Of a DNA stretch of 18,675 bases, positions 1-7,418 are shown in pieces. The stretch spans positions 1 to 18,675 of the forward strand of contig JAKQPY010000084.1 of the NCBI GenBank assembly GCA_029564465.1, in the 5' to 3' direction. Both the position numbers and the translations under genes were made by a program. The notes under the pieces were generated by a model that was given only the letters and a program-made list of their open reading frames with translations, had not been told where the DNA came from and did no database searches. Origin of the DNA: JAGOEF01 sp029564465 (GTDB lineage: Bacteria > Bacteroidota > Bacteroidia > Bacteroidales > ML635J-15). How positions within the stretch are numbered: position 1 is the first letter of the stretch; each line of letters begins with the position of its first letter.

Positions 1-38
1 TTTTTTTCACAAATTTTTAATTGTTAAAATAAAAAATG

Positions 39-46
39 TAATTTTG
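39..46 (+). promoter_or_regulatory. -7 box of the tRNA-Arg promoter
   Basis: TAATTTTG matches the Bacteroidota -7 consensus TAnnTTTG and lies 12 bases before the tRNA 5' end, which suits a short 5' leader. The -33 element is less clear; a TTG at 21-23 is closer than usual. Confidence 0.5.
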
Positions 47-58
47 CACTCTCTATTT

Positions 59-132
59 GGACCCGTAGCTTAATTGGATAGAGTATCTGACTACGGATCA
101 GAAGGTTGGGGGTTCGAGTCCCTCCGGGTTCA
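59..132 (+). tRNA. tRNA-Arg (anticodon ACG)
   Basis: The cloverleaf folds completely. The acceptor stem is GGACCCG (59-65) with CGGGTTC (125-131) and discriminator A132. The anticodon stem TCTGA/TCAGA (86-90/98-102) holds the loop CTACGGA with anticodon ACG at 93-95. The T arm has a 5-bp stem around TTCGAGT. CCA is not encoded. ACG is the wobble-adenosine arginine tRNA that reads CGN codons. Its 3' end is repeated twice more downstream (see the tandem units). Confidence 0.95.
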
Positions 133-139
133 CTCATAC

Positions 140-172
140 AAAGACAGTTGATTTTTTCACTGTCTTTTTTTT
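140..172 (+). terminator. Rho-independent terminator of tRNA-Arg
   Basis: AAAGACAGT (140-148) pairs perfectly with ACTGTCTTT (159-167) around a 10-base loop. The T run extends to 172. It lies 7 bases after the tRNA. Confidence 0.8.
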
Positions 173-311
173 ATGTCCGAAGCAGGACGAGAAGTTTATC
201 CCGATGAAGCATGATGGCGAAGATAGATTGCATGAAACAGATTTTTTAAGAGTGAGTGTCAGTGTGAGTACGGAGTTTTGAAGAGGGAAGTCCCTCCGGG
301 TTCACTCAGAC

Positions 312-342
312 AAAGACAGTTGAGTTTTCACTGTCTTTTTTT
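312..342 (+). terminator. Second copy of the tRNA-Arg terminator
   Basis: The same 9-bp stem and T run as the first terminator, with a slightly shorter loop, inside tandem unit two. It follows a tRNA tail with no tRNA body, so it is probably a passive copy. Confidence 0.7.
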
Positions 343-481
343 ATTCCCGGAGAAGGACGAGAAGTTTATCCCGATGAAGCATGATGGCGAAGATTGATTC
401 CATGAAACAGATTTTTTAAGAGTGAGTGTCAGTGTGAGTACGGAGTTTTGAAGAGGGAAGTCCCTCCGGGTTCACTCAGAC

Positions 482-512
482 AAAGACAGTTGATTTTTCA
501 CTGTCTTTTTTT
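482..512 (+). terminator. Third copy of the tRNA-Arg terminator
   Basis: The same hairpin and T run inside truncated tandem unit three. It would also insulate the channel gene from upstream transcription. Confidence 0.7.
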
Positions 513-621
513 ATTCCCGGAGAAGGACGAGAAGTTTATCCCGATGAAAAAAGATTTCATTTCGCGGCAATTTTCATATTAAAAGCAAGATTGTTTTATC
601 ACATTAAAAAAAGAGAGAACA

Positions 622-653
622 ATCATGCAATATTCCACATATATTTGCATGAT
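622..653 (+). promoter_or_regulatory. Inverted repeat overlapping the -7 box of the K+ channel gene
   Basis: ATCATGCAA (622-630) and TTGCATGAT (645-653) form a perfect 9-bp dyad with a 14-base spacer. The right half-site overlaps the last bases of TATATTTG (640-647), a perfect TAnnTTTG -7 box, 21 bases before the ATG at 669. The geometry is that of an operator for a dimeric repressor. The regulator is unknown and no clear -33 box is seen. Confidence 0.45.
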
Positions 654-668
654 AAAGCATAACATGGT

Positions 669-1757
669 ATGCACAAAATACTGAAAGACCTGCTTAAAAA
701 ATATGCACTGACTTTGCTGTCCATTATTGTTGGCTTCATAGTTATTTTATCATTAATACTTTCCGTAGAGTCCAGAGCTAACCATGGATCGATACATAGT
801 TTTTTTGAAGTTTTCTGGTACGGCATTGTTACCCTTGGCGGCGTAGGATATGGCGATTTCACGCCAGTAACGTTTACAGGAAGATTACTGGGAATGCTAT
901 TGGTAATTTGCAGTATTGTTATGATTGCAGTTTTCACAAGTCAGTTAACCAACGAAATCCGTAGAATAATGGAAGATAAAAAAATGGGCCATTATGGCAC
1001 CAAAATGAAAGGCCATTTTGTAATTATTGGTTGGGACGCCTTTGCAGCCAATGTGGCCGAATGGGTTGCCGATGCAGGCAAAGAGCTTGCAATTATTACC
1101 AACAATCCGGCTGATGTTGAAATAATATACAACAAATTCGGCAATAAAATTGTATTTGTATTATTCAGTGATTTCGACAAACCCGAGCGATTTGAGTTGG
1201 TGAACATCAGAGAAAGTACCTCGGTTTTCATTAATTTTACCGAGGACTCTGAAACCCTGGTGCATCTCATCAATGTAAAAAGAAAATACCCTGAACTCAA
1301 CTACGTGGCCTCATTGAATAAAGCGGAATTAAAAGACACTTTTCACGCCGCCGGAATCACGTTCAGTGTGAGTAACAACGAAGTGGCTTCGAAACTGGTG
1401 GCCAGCTACATTTTCGAACCCGACGTGGCCAACTTCACCGAAGATATTATGGCATCTGCACACGCCAACGACGACTACGATATGGTGGAGTATGCCATCC
1501 ATTACAACAACCCATACGTTGACAAGGACTATTTTGAGGCTTTTCTCGATCTGAAAGAAAAATACAATTGTGTTTTACTGGGGATCAGCCGCGAAATAAA
1601 CGGCAGTTTCAACATTATAAAAAATCCCCGCAAAGGTGAAAAATTAATGACCGGCGATTACGTAATTATGCTGGCCGATGGTTCGGCAAAGCCCGAAATC
1701 GAAAAATTATTTGGCGTAAAAGAAGGTCGCTGCATCAAAAAGACGAACTGCTCCTGA
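669..1757 (+). CDS. Two-TM potassium channel with RCK (TrkA-N) domain
   Basis: This 362-residue protein is a likely inner-membrane K+ channel gated by a cytosolic ligand-binding RCK domain. TM1 is at about residues 13-33. The pore helix and selectivity filter follow (TLGGVGYGD, residues 55-63), then TM2 at about 72-94. A TrkA-N/RCK-like Rossmann region begins at HFVIIGWD (about 116), and the C-terminal part (about 270-355) resembles a TrkA-C module ending in GDYVIMLADG. The filter GVGYGD is a variant of TVGYGD. The nucleotide-binding glycines are atypical (GWDAFA rather than GxGxxG), so the ligand may not be NAD(H). The ATG at 669 follows a good -7 box; another ATG at 664 is out of frame. The gene stands alone on its strand; its last 23 bases overlap a small convergent gene. 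Confidence 0.88.
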   Translation: MHKILKDLLKKYALTLLSIIVGFIVILSLILSVESRANHGSIHSFFEVFWYGIVTLGGVGYGDFTPVTFTGRLLGMLLVICSIVMIAVFTSQLTNEIRRIMEDKKMGHYGTKMKGHFVIIGWDAFAANVAEWVADAGKELAIITNNPADVEIIYNKFGNKIVFVLFSDFDKPERFELVNIRESTSVFINFTEDSETLVHLINVKRKYPELNYVASLNKAELKDTFHAAGITFSVSNNEVASKLVASYIFEPDVANFTEDIMASAHANDDYDMVEYAIHYNNPYVDKDYFEAFLDLKEKYNCVLLGISREINGSFNIIKNPRKGEKLMTGDYVIMLADGSAKPEIEKLFGVKEGRCIKKTNCS

Positions 1758-1920
1758 TATACTCAAATAAAGTTGCGAGTGTTTTTTCGTCGGGTTCTTC
1801 CTCTATCGAATCGAGTTCGTGGCTTAGTTCTCCCAACAGCGGTTGATTGGCATCGTAGAATAGCAGCTCCGGCTTACTTTGATTATCAACCAGTAATACA
1901 AGCGTAGAGTTTTCTGTCAT
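1735..1920 (-). CDS. Small acidic protein of unknown function
   Basis: The gene encodes 61 residues, or 74 if the upstream ATG at 1959 is used. I prefer the ATG at 1920 because AAGGGAG lies just before it, an unusually good ribosome-binding site for this window. The protein begins MTENSTLVLLVDNQ, has an acidic centre (HELDSIEEEPDEKT) and ends in a Ser-rich tail read from the strand opposite the channel gene's end. There is no TM segment or known motif. It converges with the channel gene and overlaps it by 23 bp. I do not recognise the family. It could be a chance ORF, but the ribosome-binding site and protein-like composition favour a real gene. Confidence 0.5.
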   Translation of the reverse strand: MTENSTLVLLVDNQSKPELLFYDANQPLLGELSHELDSIEEEPDEKTLATLFEYIRSSSSF

Positions 1921-2007
1921 AGGCTCCCTTATTTTTTGTTTTATAACGCCATATTTCATGAATTATTATTAGCATCACATATTTTCTTTAAGAATTTTAA
2001 AATGATT

Positions 2008-2015
2008 TACCTTTG
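2008..2015 (+). promoter_or_regulatory. -7 box of the TonB-like gene
   Basis: TACCTTTG matches TAnnTTTG and lies 26 bases before the ATG at 2042. A TTTA at 1987-1990 is a poor -33 candidate. The AT-rich region 1921-2041 must also hold the promoter of the divergent small gene. Confidence 0.45.
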
Positions 2016-2041
2016 TATTCGTTTCTAATGTAAAGAATAGC

Positions 2042-2776
2042 ATGATCAGAGACCATATAAACGCTGTGTTGCTCACCATTCTGGTGCACCTGCTTATTGT
2101 GTTGGTTGCCCTGCTGCTGCAAATTAGAACCGAAGTGCGCCACATCGAAACACCATTGATTATCGACCCCGAAACCTTTGTGGAAGAAGTTGAAGAAAAC
2201 GAAAATGAAAACGAAGAACAAACCATCGAAGATGCCGACGTCGAAAAATTCCTGGCCAATATGACGGCTGCCGGGTCGAACTACAAAGGTGTAAACGAAA
2301 ACCTGCGCGACAACAAAGACCTCAGCATGGATGAAATCCGTAAAATGTATGAGGAAGAAATTCTCCGCGAGAAGTATGGCGACGATTACGAGGCACATAA
2401 GAACCCCACTCCGGGCCCTTCCAACGAAAACGACGTCCGTCCGGTTACAAATCCCGACAATAAAACAAATCAAACCATCGACAACAGCAATCGCCCCTGT
2501 CTCGTAAAAGCCATACTCGACGACAACAGCCGGGCAACCCGATACCTCCACATCCCGGTGTTTACGTGTCGTGGAAGTGGTACCGTCGAAATTGGCATTA
2601 CCATCTCACAGGAAGGAAAAGTTACCTCCACCAAACTATTAAGTGTGTCAGCCACAGCCGACAAAGATTGTCTGGTGGAAGCAGCCAGCTCGGCAGCAAA
2701 GAAGAGTCGTTTTGCCATTGTCGCCGGTAAAACCCAGCAGGGCGGCAAAATTATCTACACTTTTATGACCCAGTAA
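2042..2776 (+). CDS. TonB-like envelope protein (energy transducer family)
   Basis: This 244-residue protein has an N-terminal TM anchor (about residues 8-26) with a short cytosolic N terminus, the topology of TonB. A strongly acidic linker follows (about 48-70, rich in E and N), then a charged helical region and a PGPSNEND-type flexible part. The C-terminal domain (about 172-244) starts GSGTVEIGITISQEGKV and matches the TonB C-terminal fold, which contacts TonB boxes of outer-membrane receptors. Unlike classical TonB, the linker is acidic and not Pro/Lys-rich. Two cysteines (in RPCLVK and FTCRG) precede the C-terminal domain and another is in DKDCLVE. No exbB/exbD is nearby. It could be a divergent TonB or a paralogue with another periplasmic role. 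It is followed after 74 bp by an acyl-CoA synthetase on the same strand. Confidence 0.7.
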   Translation: MIRDHINAVLLTILVHLLIVLVALLLQIRTEVRHIETPLIIDPETFVEEVEENENENEEQTIEDADVEKFLANMTAAGSNYKGVNENLRDNKDLSMDEIRKMYEEEILREKYGDDYEAHKNPTPGPSNENDVRPVTNPDNKTNQTIDNSNRPCLVKAILDDNSRATRYLHIPVFTCRGSGTVEIGITISQEGKVTSTKLLSVSATADKDCLVEAASSAAKKSRFAIVAGKTQQGGKIIYTFMTQ

Positions 2777-2850
2777 AAACTTAACACACTTTTTTATTCT
2801 TCGTTTACGATAATTGCTATTTTTACACCTCAAAACAAAAACGAACGCTT

Positions 2851-4473
2851 ATGATACCCGAAAAACTGACAGCGTATTTCGAAAACACCATTAAAGATCA
2901 TTGGAACCAGATTGCCCTGAGGGACTACGATAATGGAGAAAAAACCTATGCTGATGCCGGAAATATCATCCTGAATCTGCACGAATTGTTCCGTAATAAC
3001 AACATTCAGAAAGGCGATAAAATAGCCCTGATTGGTAAAAATTCGGGCGACTGGGCCTGCATTTATCTGGCTACAGTTACCTACGGTGCCGTGATTGTAC
3101 CCCTATTGCAGGATTTCACCCCCAACGACATTTACAATCTGGTGAATCATTCCGACTCAAAGCTTTTGTTTATTTCTGATTTTATTTTCAATAAACTAAA
3201 GCCTGATGTTTTCACCCAGCTCGAAGGCATTTACCAACTCGAAAACTACAAGCTACTACACTCCTACACCAACCAAAGCGCGACTTATTCAGCCAAAGAA
3301 CAAGGCATCGGGCTTGCCGATTTCAAGCTAGAGCAAATCGATAATGGTGAACTGGCTGCCATTTTATACACATCGGGTACTTCGGGAAATCCCAAAGGCG
3401 TTATGCTTACACACAACGCTCTGGCTGCCAATATACGCTACGCCCGTGCCAACATGCCACTGCGTGCCGGCGACAGAATTGTATCGTTTTTGCCACTTGC
3501 CCATAGCTATGGTTGTGCTTTCGAATTTTTATATCCTTTCACCTTAGGATGCTCCATTACATTCCTCGGTAAATTACCGGCACCACAGGTAGTTATCAAA
3601 GCCTTCAACGAGATAAAACCCCGGCTGATACTCAGTGTTCCGCTGGTAATGGAAAAAGTGTATAAGACGAAAATTAAACCTCAGTTGCAAAAACCCCTTA
3701 TCGCTTTTATGAGCAAAATTCCGGGCTTGAACAGAATTGTATACAACAAAGTAAAGAAAGGCCTTTCAGCTTCGTTTGGCGGTGAATTTATGGAAGTTGT
3801 GATTGGCGGCGCCAAACTCAATCGCGAGGTCGAAGTTTTTCTGCGTAAGATTGGCTTTAATTTTTCGATTGGGTACGGTATGACCGAATGCGGCCCCCTG
3901 ATTACCTACGACGGTTGGAAAACAACACGCACCTTCTCTGCCGGTAAGGTGGTCGACACACTCGAAATCAAAATCAATTCCGATAATCCTACAAAAAAAG
4001 TGGGCGAAATTATGCTTCGAGGCGAAAATATAATGCTCGGATACTACAAAAACGAGGAAGAAACCTCGAAGGTTTTCACCGAAGACGGCTGGATGCGTAC
4101 CGGTGACCTCGGGCTGCTCGACGAAGATGGATACCTTTATATTAAAGGTCGTAGCAAAAGCATGATTCTGGGCGCATCGGGCAAAAACATTTATCCCGAA
4201 GAGGTGGAAGCCAAACTGCAAAACCTGCCCCTTGTAAACGAATGTGTGGTGGTTGGACGTCAGAACCAGATTGTAGCGCTGGTGTACCCCGACCAGAGCA
4301 TCATCGAAGAAAAGGCGCTTACTAAAGAAGAACTCGAAAAAATCTTCAGCAACTATCAGCAGGAAGTCAACAAAGACCTGCCGGGATACATGCACATTCA
4401 AAAAATTGTGTTGAAAGAAGAAGAATTCGAAAAAACGCCCAAGAAAAGCATCAAGCGCTACCTCTACGAATAA
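2851..4473 (+). CDS. Long-chain acyl-CoA synthetase (AMP-binding enzyme)
   Basis: This 540-residue ANL-superfamily ligase would activate a fatty acid with ATP to acyl-AMP and then acyl-CoA in the cytosol. Visible motifs in order are: the P-loop-like YTSGTSGNPKGV (173-184); GYGMTEC (341-347), the A5-type motif; RTGDL (416-420) with the ATP-ribose Asp; the hinge region GRSKSM (433-438); and KTPKKSIKR near the C terminus (about 528-536), which supplies the catalytic lysine. Length and the short C-terminal domain fit the bacterial FadD-type long-chain group. Substrate chain length cannot be read from sequence. The stop codon lies inside a hairpin shared with the convergent gene. Confidence 0.88.
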   Translation: MIPEKLTAYFENTIKDHWNQIALRDYDNGEKTYADAGNIILNLHELFRNNNIQKGDKIALIGKNSGDWACIYLATVTYGAVIVPLLQDFTPNDIYNLVNHSDSKLLFISDFIFNKLKPDVFTQLEGIYQLENYKLLHSYTNQSATYSAKEQGIGLADFKLEQIDNGELAAILYTSGTSGNPKGVMLTHNALAANIRYARANMPLRAGDRIVSFLPLAHSYGCAFEFLYPFTLGCSITFLGKLPAPQVVIKAFNEIKPRLILSVPLVMEKVYKTKIKPQLQKPLIAFMSKIPGLNRIVYNKVKKGLSASFGGEFMEVVIGGAKLNREVEVFLRKIGFNFSIGYGMTECGPLITYDGWKTTRTFSAGKVVDTLEIKINSDNPTKKVGEIMLRGENIMLGYYKNEEETSKVFTEDGWMRTGDLGLLDEDGYLYIKGRSKSMILGASGKNIYPEEVEAKLQNLPLVNECVVVGRQNQIVALVYPDQSIIEEKALTKEELEKIFSNYQQEVNKDLPGYMHIQKIVLKEEEFEKTPKKSIKRYLYE

Positions 4474-4494
4474 ACAGGATTACCTGGTTTATTC
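4468..4494. terminator. Bidirectional hairpin between convergent genes
   Basis: GAATAAACAGG (4468-4478) pairs with CCTGGTTTATTC (4483-4494) with one bulged G and a 4-base loop. The stop codons of both flanking genes (4471-4473 and 4489-4491) are inside the stem. There is no long T run, so termination efficiency is uncertain. Confidence 0.5.
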
Positions 4495-4884
4495 CTCCTT
4501 CTGCATGAATTCGACAAACTGAAGCGTGAACTCATGGTGGTTGGCCAGCCTGAAATACAACACATCGTTCAACTCCACCACCGGGAAACGCACCGAATAA
4601 CCCATCCCTTTCACGGGTAAGGCGTTGTAGATTTTTTTGTCGAGTTCCTGTTGTACGGCTTCCGAACCCATTTCCACCTTCTTGTAGCTGATACCGGCAT
4701 CATCGAAAGCCTGTGTCATGTCGTGACAACGGCCACAATCTTCGCGCACATAAATTGTAATGCTTGTCACCCCGTCGGGGAATAATGCCGGGTCGAAATG
4801 CTGATTTTCTGATTGAGCTTCGGTTTGTGCAAACAGGCTCGACACGGCAAACATGACCAATAAGAGTATCCCGATTTTTTTCAT
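4489..4884 (-). CDS. Exported glutaredoxin/thioredoxin-like protein with CGRC motif
   Basis: This 131-residue protein starts at the ATG at 4884, because MKKIGILLLVMFAVSSLFAQ is a typical signal peptide with cleavage after about residue 19. An upstream ATG at 4929 would spoil the signal. The mature part begins a thioredoxin-fold strand (VTSITIYVREDC) followed by the CxxC motif CGRC (50-53). FPVVELNDVLYF near the C terminus fits the cis-Pro strand of glutaredoxins. A role as a periplasmic or lipid-anchored thiol-disulfide protein is inferred. It is the last gene of a minus-strand run, 49 bp behind the TonB-dependent receptor, and is probably cotranscribed with it. Confidence 0.75.
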   Translation of the reverse strand: MKKIGILLLVMFAVSSLFAQTEAQSENQHFDPALFPDGVTSITIYVREDCGRCHDMTQAFDDAGISYKKVEMGSEAVQQELDKKIYNALPVKGMGYSVRFPVVELNDVLYFRLANHHEFTLQFVEFMQKEE

Positions 4885-4933
4885 AGCATTAAATTTTTTG
4901 ACCACAGCACTTTTACAAAAACCATGCAATTTA

Positions 4934-7369
4934 TCAAAAATTCACTTTCAGTTTTAAATTAATGCGCCTTCCTGTCAGATAGTTTGGCACCGCATATTGC
5001 CGCCCGTAAATATCCGACACCCAGATGTGCGAAATGGTATTGTTGATATCGAGCAGGTTGAACACTTCTAGGGTGAGCCACATTTCGTCGATAAAGCGCA
5101 GGGGATGATTCTCGCGCAGTGGCTTGGCACCGATAAGCTGCTTCGACAAGCCGAGATCGACACGTCGGTAAGGTGGAATTTTGCCCGTAGCCTGCCAGCG
5201 CTGGGCATTGGGCGGACCGAACGAAAAGCCCGTTCCGAACAGCAGGTTGAGGTGTGCCTGCCAGGTAGGATTTCTCGGCAGGTAGTCGTGAAAATAAATG
5301 GCCATATTGAACCTCTGATCGGTGGGTCGGCGCAGATACCCCGGGTAAACCGTATCGACAATGCCATTATCGTCTTCTACCGTATAATAATCATCCTCGA
5401 TATCCTCCATGGTTTTCATCAGCGACATACTCAGCCACGACTCGGTGCCCTTCACAAACTCACCGTTCACCTTTGCCTCGATGCCCACGGCATAACCATG
5501 CGCCGAATTCTCGCCATAATACCGTATGCGCACATTGTCAACATCGTAAGGAATAATATTGTAGAGATGCTTGTAATACACTTCGGTCACCAGTTTAAAC
5601 GGGCGATTCCATGCGGTAAACTGAAAATCGCTGCCCAACACTACCTGTACCGACGATTGCGCCTGAATATCGTTGTTCACACTGCCATCGCGCCTGCGGA
5701 TTTCCTTAAAGAATGGCGGCTGATGATACATGCCCGCCGAAAGACGAAAAACGAAATCACGTTTCCATTTCGGCGAGAGCGAAACATTGCAACGCGGACT
5801 AAACAGCCATTGCCGGTTGAACGACCAGTACGACACCCGTGTGCCGGCATTCAGCCCCAGTTCGCTCTTCTTAAGCTTGAAAACCCATGTGTTTTGCACA
5901 TACGACTCCAACCTGTCCGACGAAAGCCCGATTACCGATGTGTCGGTATTAAACAAAAGCACCTCGCTGTCGCTATAGGGTAACGAATAGCCTGCCGAAT
6001 CAATCATCTGCCATTCGTTGATACTGTAATCAAAAATTTCGTGCTTATAGCTCAGGCCCCAGTCGAGCGAATTCTCACCATGAACCCACTGTCCCTTGTG
6101 CGACAGCGACATTACATAGCCATCGAGGTAATTGCGCGCATGATTCAGAAACGAGCCCACACCAATGTTGGCAATACTGTCGCCCAGATTATCGGAGCCC
6201 AGCTGTTTGTCGAGTTCGTTCAGATAATACTGTCCCAAAATGTCGTAGGTTTCGGCTTCGCTGGTGTAAAAGCCCGATGCAATCCATTTCAGCACCACAT
6301 TTTGCTTCGGTTTGTAGGTTCCCGTTAAAGCCGCTGTCGATGTAAGAAACTTATCGACCTCCTGACCTTCGAAATACATTTTAATCTTGAGAGCCTGATC
6401 GAGGGTGCCCCACGAAGTTTCGTTGTCGATGGGAATAAAGCCATAGGAATTGTGGCTGTAATTGCCCAAAAAACTTAACTCGAACTTTTCATTGAAATCG
6501 TAAGTGAGAAAAGTCTGTGCATCGGTAAATCGCGGATCATACACCGCTTCGGTATCGAGACTACCCAACAGATAACGCGTGGTTTTATATCGTAAACCCG
6601 TGATATGTCTGAAACGCCGGTCTTTCGAAAGCCCTTCGAAATGGGCAAACGCGCCCAAAAAGCTGGCCGTAAACGAAGCATCCCATTCAATGGGTTTCCG
6701 GTAGCGGATATCAAGCACCGACGAAATCTTATCGCCATAGCGCGCTTCGAACCCGCCGGTAGAAAAAAGCACCGACGACACCATATCGGGATTGATAAAG
6801 CTCATTCCCTCCTGCTGACCCGAACGGATCAGCAAGGGACGATAAATCTCAACATCGTTTACATACACCAGATTTTCGTCGAAGTTGCCGCCACGTACCG
6901 AATATTGCGAGCTGAGTTCGTTGTTCGACACAACCCCGGGCTGGGTTTTCAGCACATCTTCCATACCATGGGCTGTTGGAATGTTTTTGGCGGCAATCGG
7001 GTTCAGACGTTTCAGGGTGCCGCGCCTCACGTTTTCGTCTTCGATATCGACACCCGGCAGCATATCAACCGATTTGCGCAACACAAAAATCTTTTCGACC
7101 ACATCGCCCTCTTTCAATTTCAATGCTTCCTGATATTTTTCGTATCCGAGAAAACTTATCGAAATGCTCAGATCCCTGCCCGCCGGAACGATAATACTGA
7201 ACCGGCCTGTTTTGTCGGTGGCAGCTCCGTTGCCCGTCGGAAAAATGCTTACGTTGGCAAATTGCACCGGGCGGTTATCCTCGTCAACCACCTTGCCGTT
7301 AATTGTGGCATTCTGACCCGCAAGCAGGCCGCACGACATCATCAATATGGCAAAAAATACCGATTTCAT
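4934..7369 (-). CDS. TonB-dependent outer-membrane receptor
   Basis: This 811-residue receptor has a signal peptide (MKSVFFAILMMSCGLLAG), then a carboxypeptidase-regulatory-like domain (about residues 22-110, starting ATINGKVVDEDNRPV). The plug domain follows (about 115-220), with QYSVRGGNFDENLVYVNDV and FINPDMVSSVLFSTGGFEARYGD. A long beta-barrel runs to the C terminus, which ends in NLKLKVNF with the terminal Phe expected for BAM recognition. It imports a ligand across the outer membrane using TonB energy. The ligand is unknown: no SusD partner is adjacent, so a siderophore, cobalamin or peptide is as likely as a glycan. It lies 49 bp after the 7TM-HD gene and 49 bp before the exported CGRC protein. 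Confidence 0.9.
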   Translation of the reverse strand: MKSVFFAILMMSCGLLAGQNATINGKVVDEDNRPVQFANVSIFPTGNGAATDKTGRFSIIVPAGRDLSISISFLGYEKYQEALKLKEGDVVEKIFVLRKSVDMLPGVDIEDENVRRGTLKRLNPIAAKNIPTAHGMEDVLKTQPGVVSNNELSSQYSVRGGNFDENLVYVNDVEIYRPLLIRSGQQEGMSFINPDMVSSVLFSTGGFEARYGDKISSVLDIRYRKPIEWDASFTASFLGAFAHFEGLSKDRRFRHITGLRYKTTRYLLGSLDTEAVYDPRFTDAQTFLTYDFNEKFELSFLGNYSHNSYGFIPIDNETSWGTLDQALKIKMYFEGQEVDKFLTSTAALTGTYKPKQNVVLKWIASGFYTSEAETYDILGQYYLNELDKQLGSDNLGDSIANIGVGSFLNHARNYLDGYVMSLSHKGQWVHGENSLDWGLSYKHEIFDYSINEWQMIDSAGYSLPYSDSEVLLFNTDTSVIGLSSDRLESYVQNTWVFKLKKSELGLNAGTRVSYWSFNRQWLFSPRCNVSLSPKWKRDFVFRLSAGMYHQPPFFKEIRRRDGSVNNDIQAQSSVQVVLGSDFQFTAWNRPFKLVTEVYYKHLYNIIPYDVDNVRIRYYGENSAHGYAVGIEAKVNGEFVKGTESWLSMSLMKTMEDIEDDYYTVEDDNGIVDTVYPGYLRRPTDQRFNMAIYFHDYLPRNPTWQAHLNLLFGTGFSFGPPNAQRWQATGKIPPYRRVDLGLSKQLIGAKPLRENHPLRFIDEMWLTLEVFNLLDINNTISHIWVSDIYGRQYAVPNYLTGRRINLKLKVNF

Positions 7370-7418
7370 TCAATTCGATAACATAGCCATATAACAGCGG
7401 TGATTAAAAAAAATTGTA

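Larger units (their letters stand above)
117..548 (+). repeat. Tandem ~170-bp units, each with the tRNA-Arg 3' end and a terminator
   Basis: The 20-base sequence from 117 to 136 (T-stem 3' strand, acceptor 3' strand and CTCA) recurs exactly at 289-308 and 459-478. After each copy come the same hairpin-plus-T-run and the same ~110-bp non-coding filler. Periods are 172 and 170 bp, and the third unit breaks off near 548. Units two and three are nearly identical; unit one differs at a few positions (for example T137 instead of G). No convincing ORF lies in the units. The whole stretch between the tRNA and the channel promoter is this repeat plus ~75 bp of AT-rich sequence. Confidence 0.9.

Noticed and set aside
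5105..5983. A 292-codon plus-strand frame opposite the TonB-dependent receptor
   Set aside because: It is antisense to a receptor with signal peptide, plug and barrel. The translation has no recognisable motif and is Arg/His-rich as expected of a shadow.
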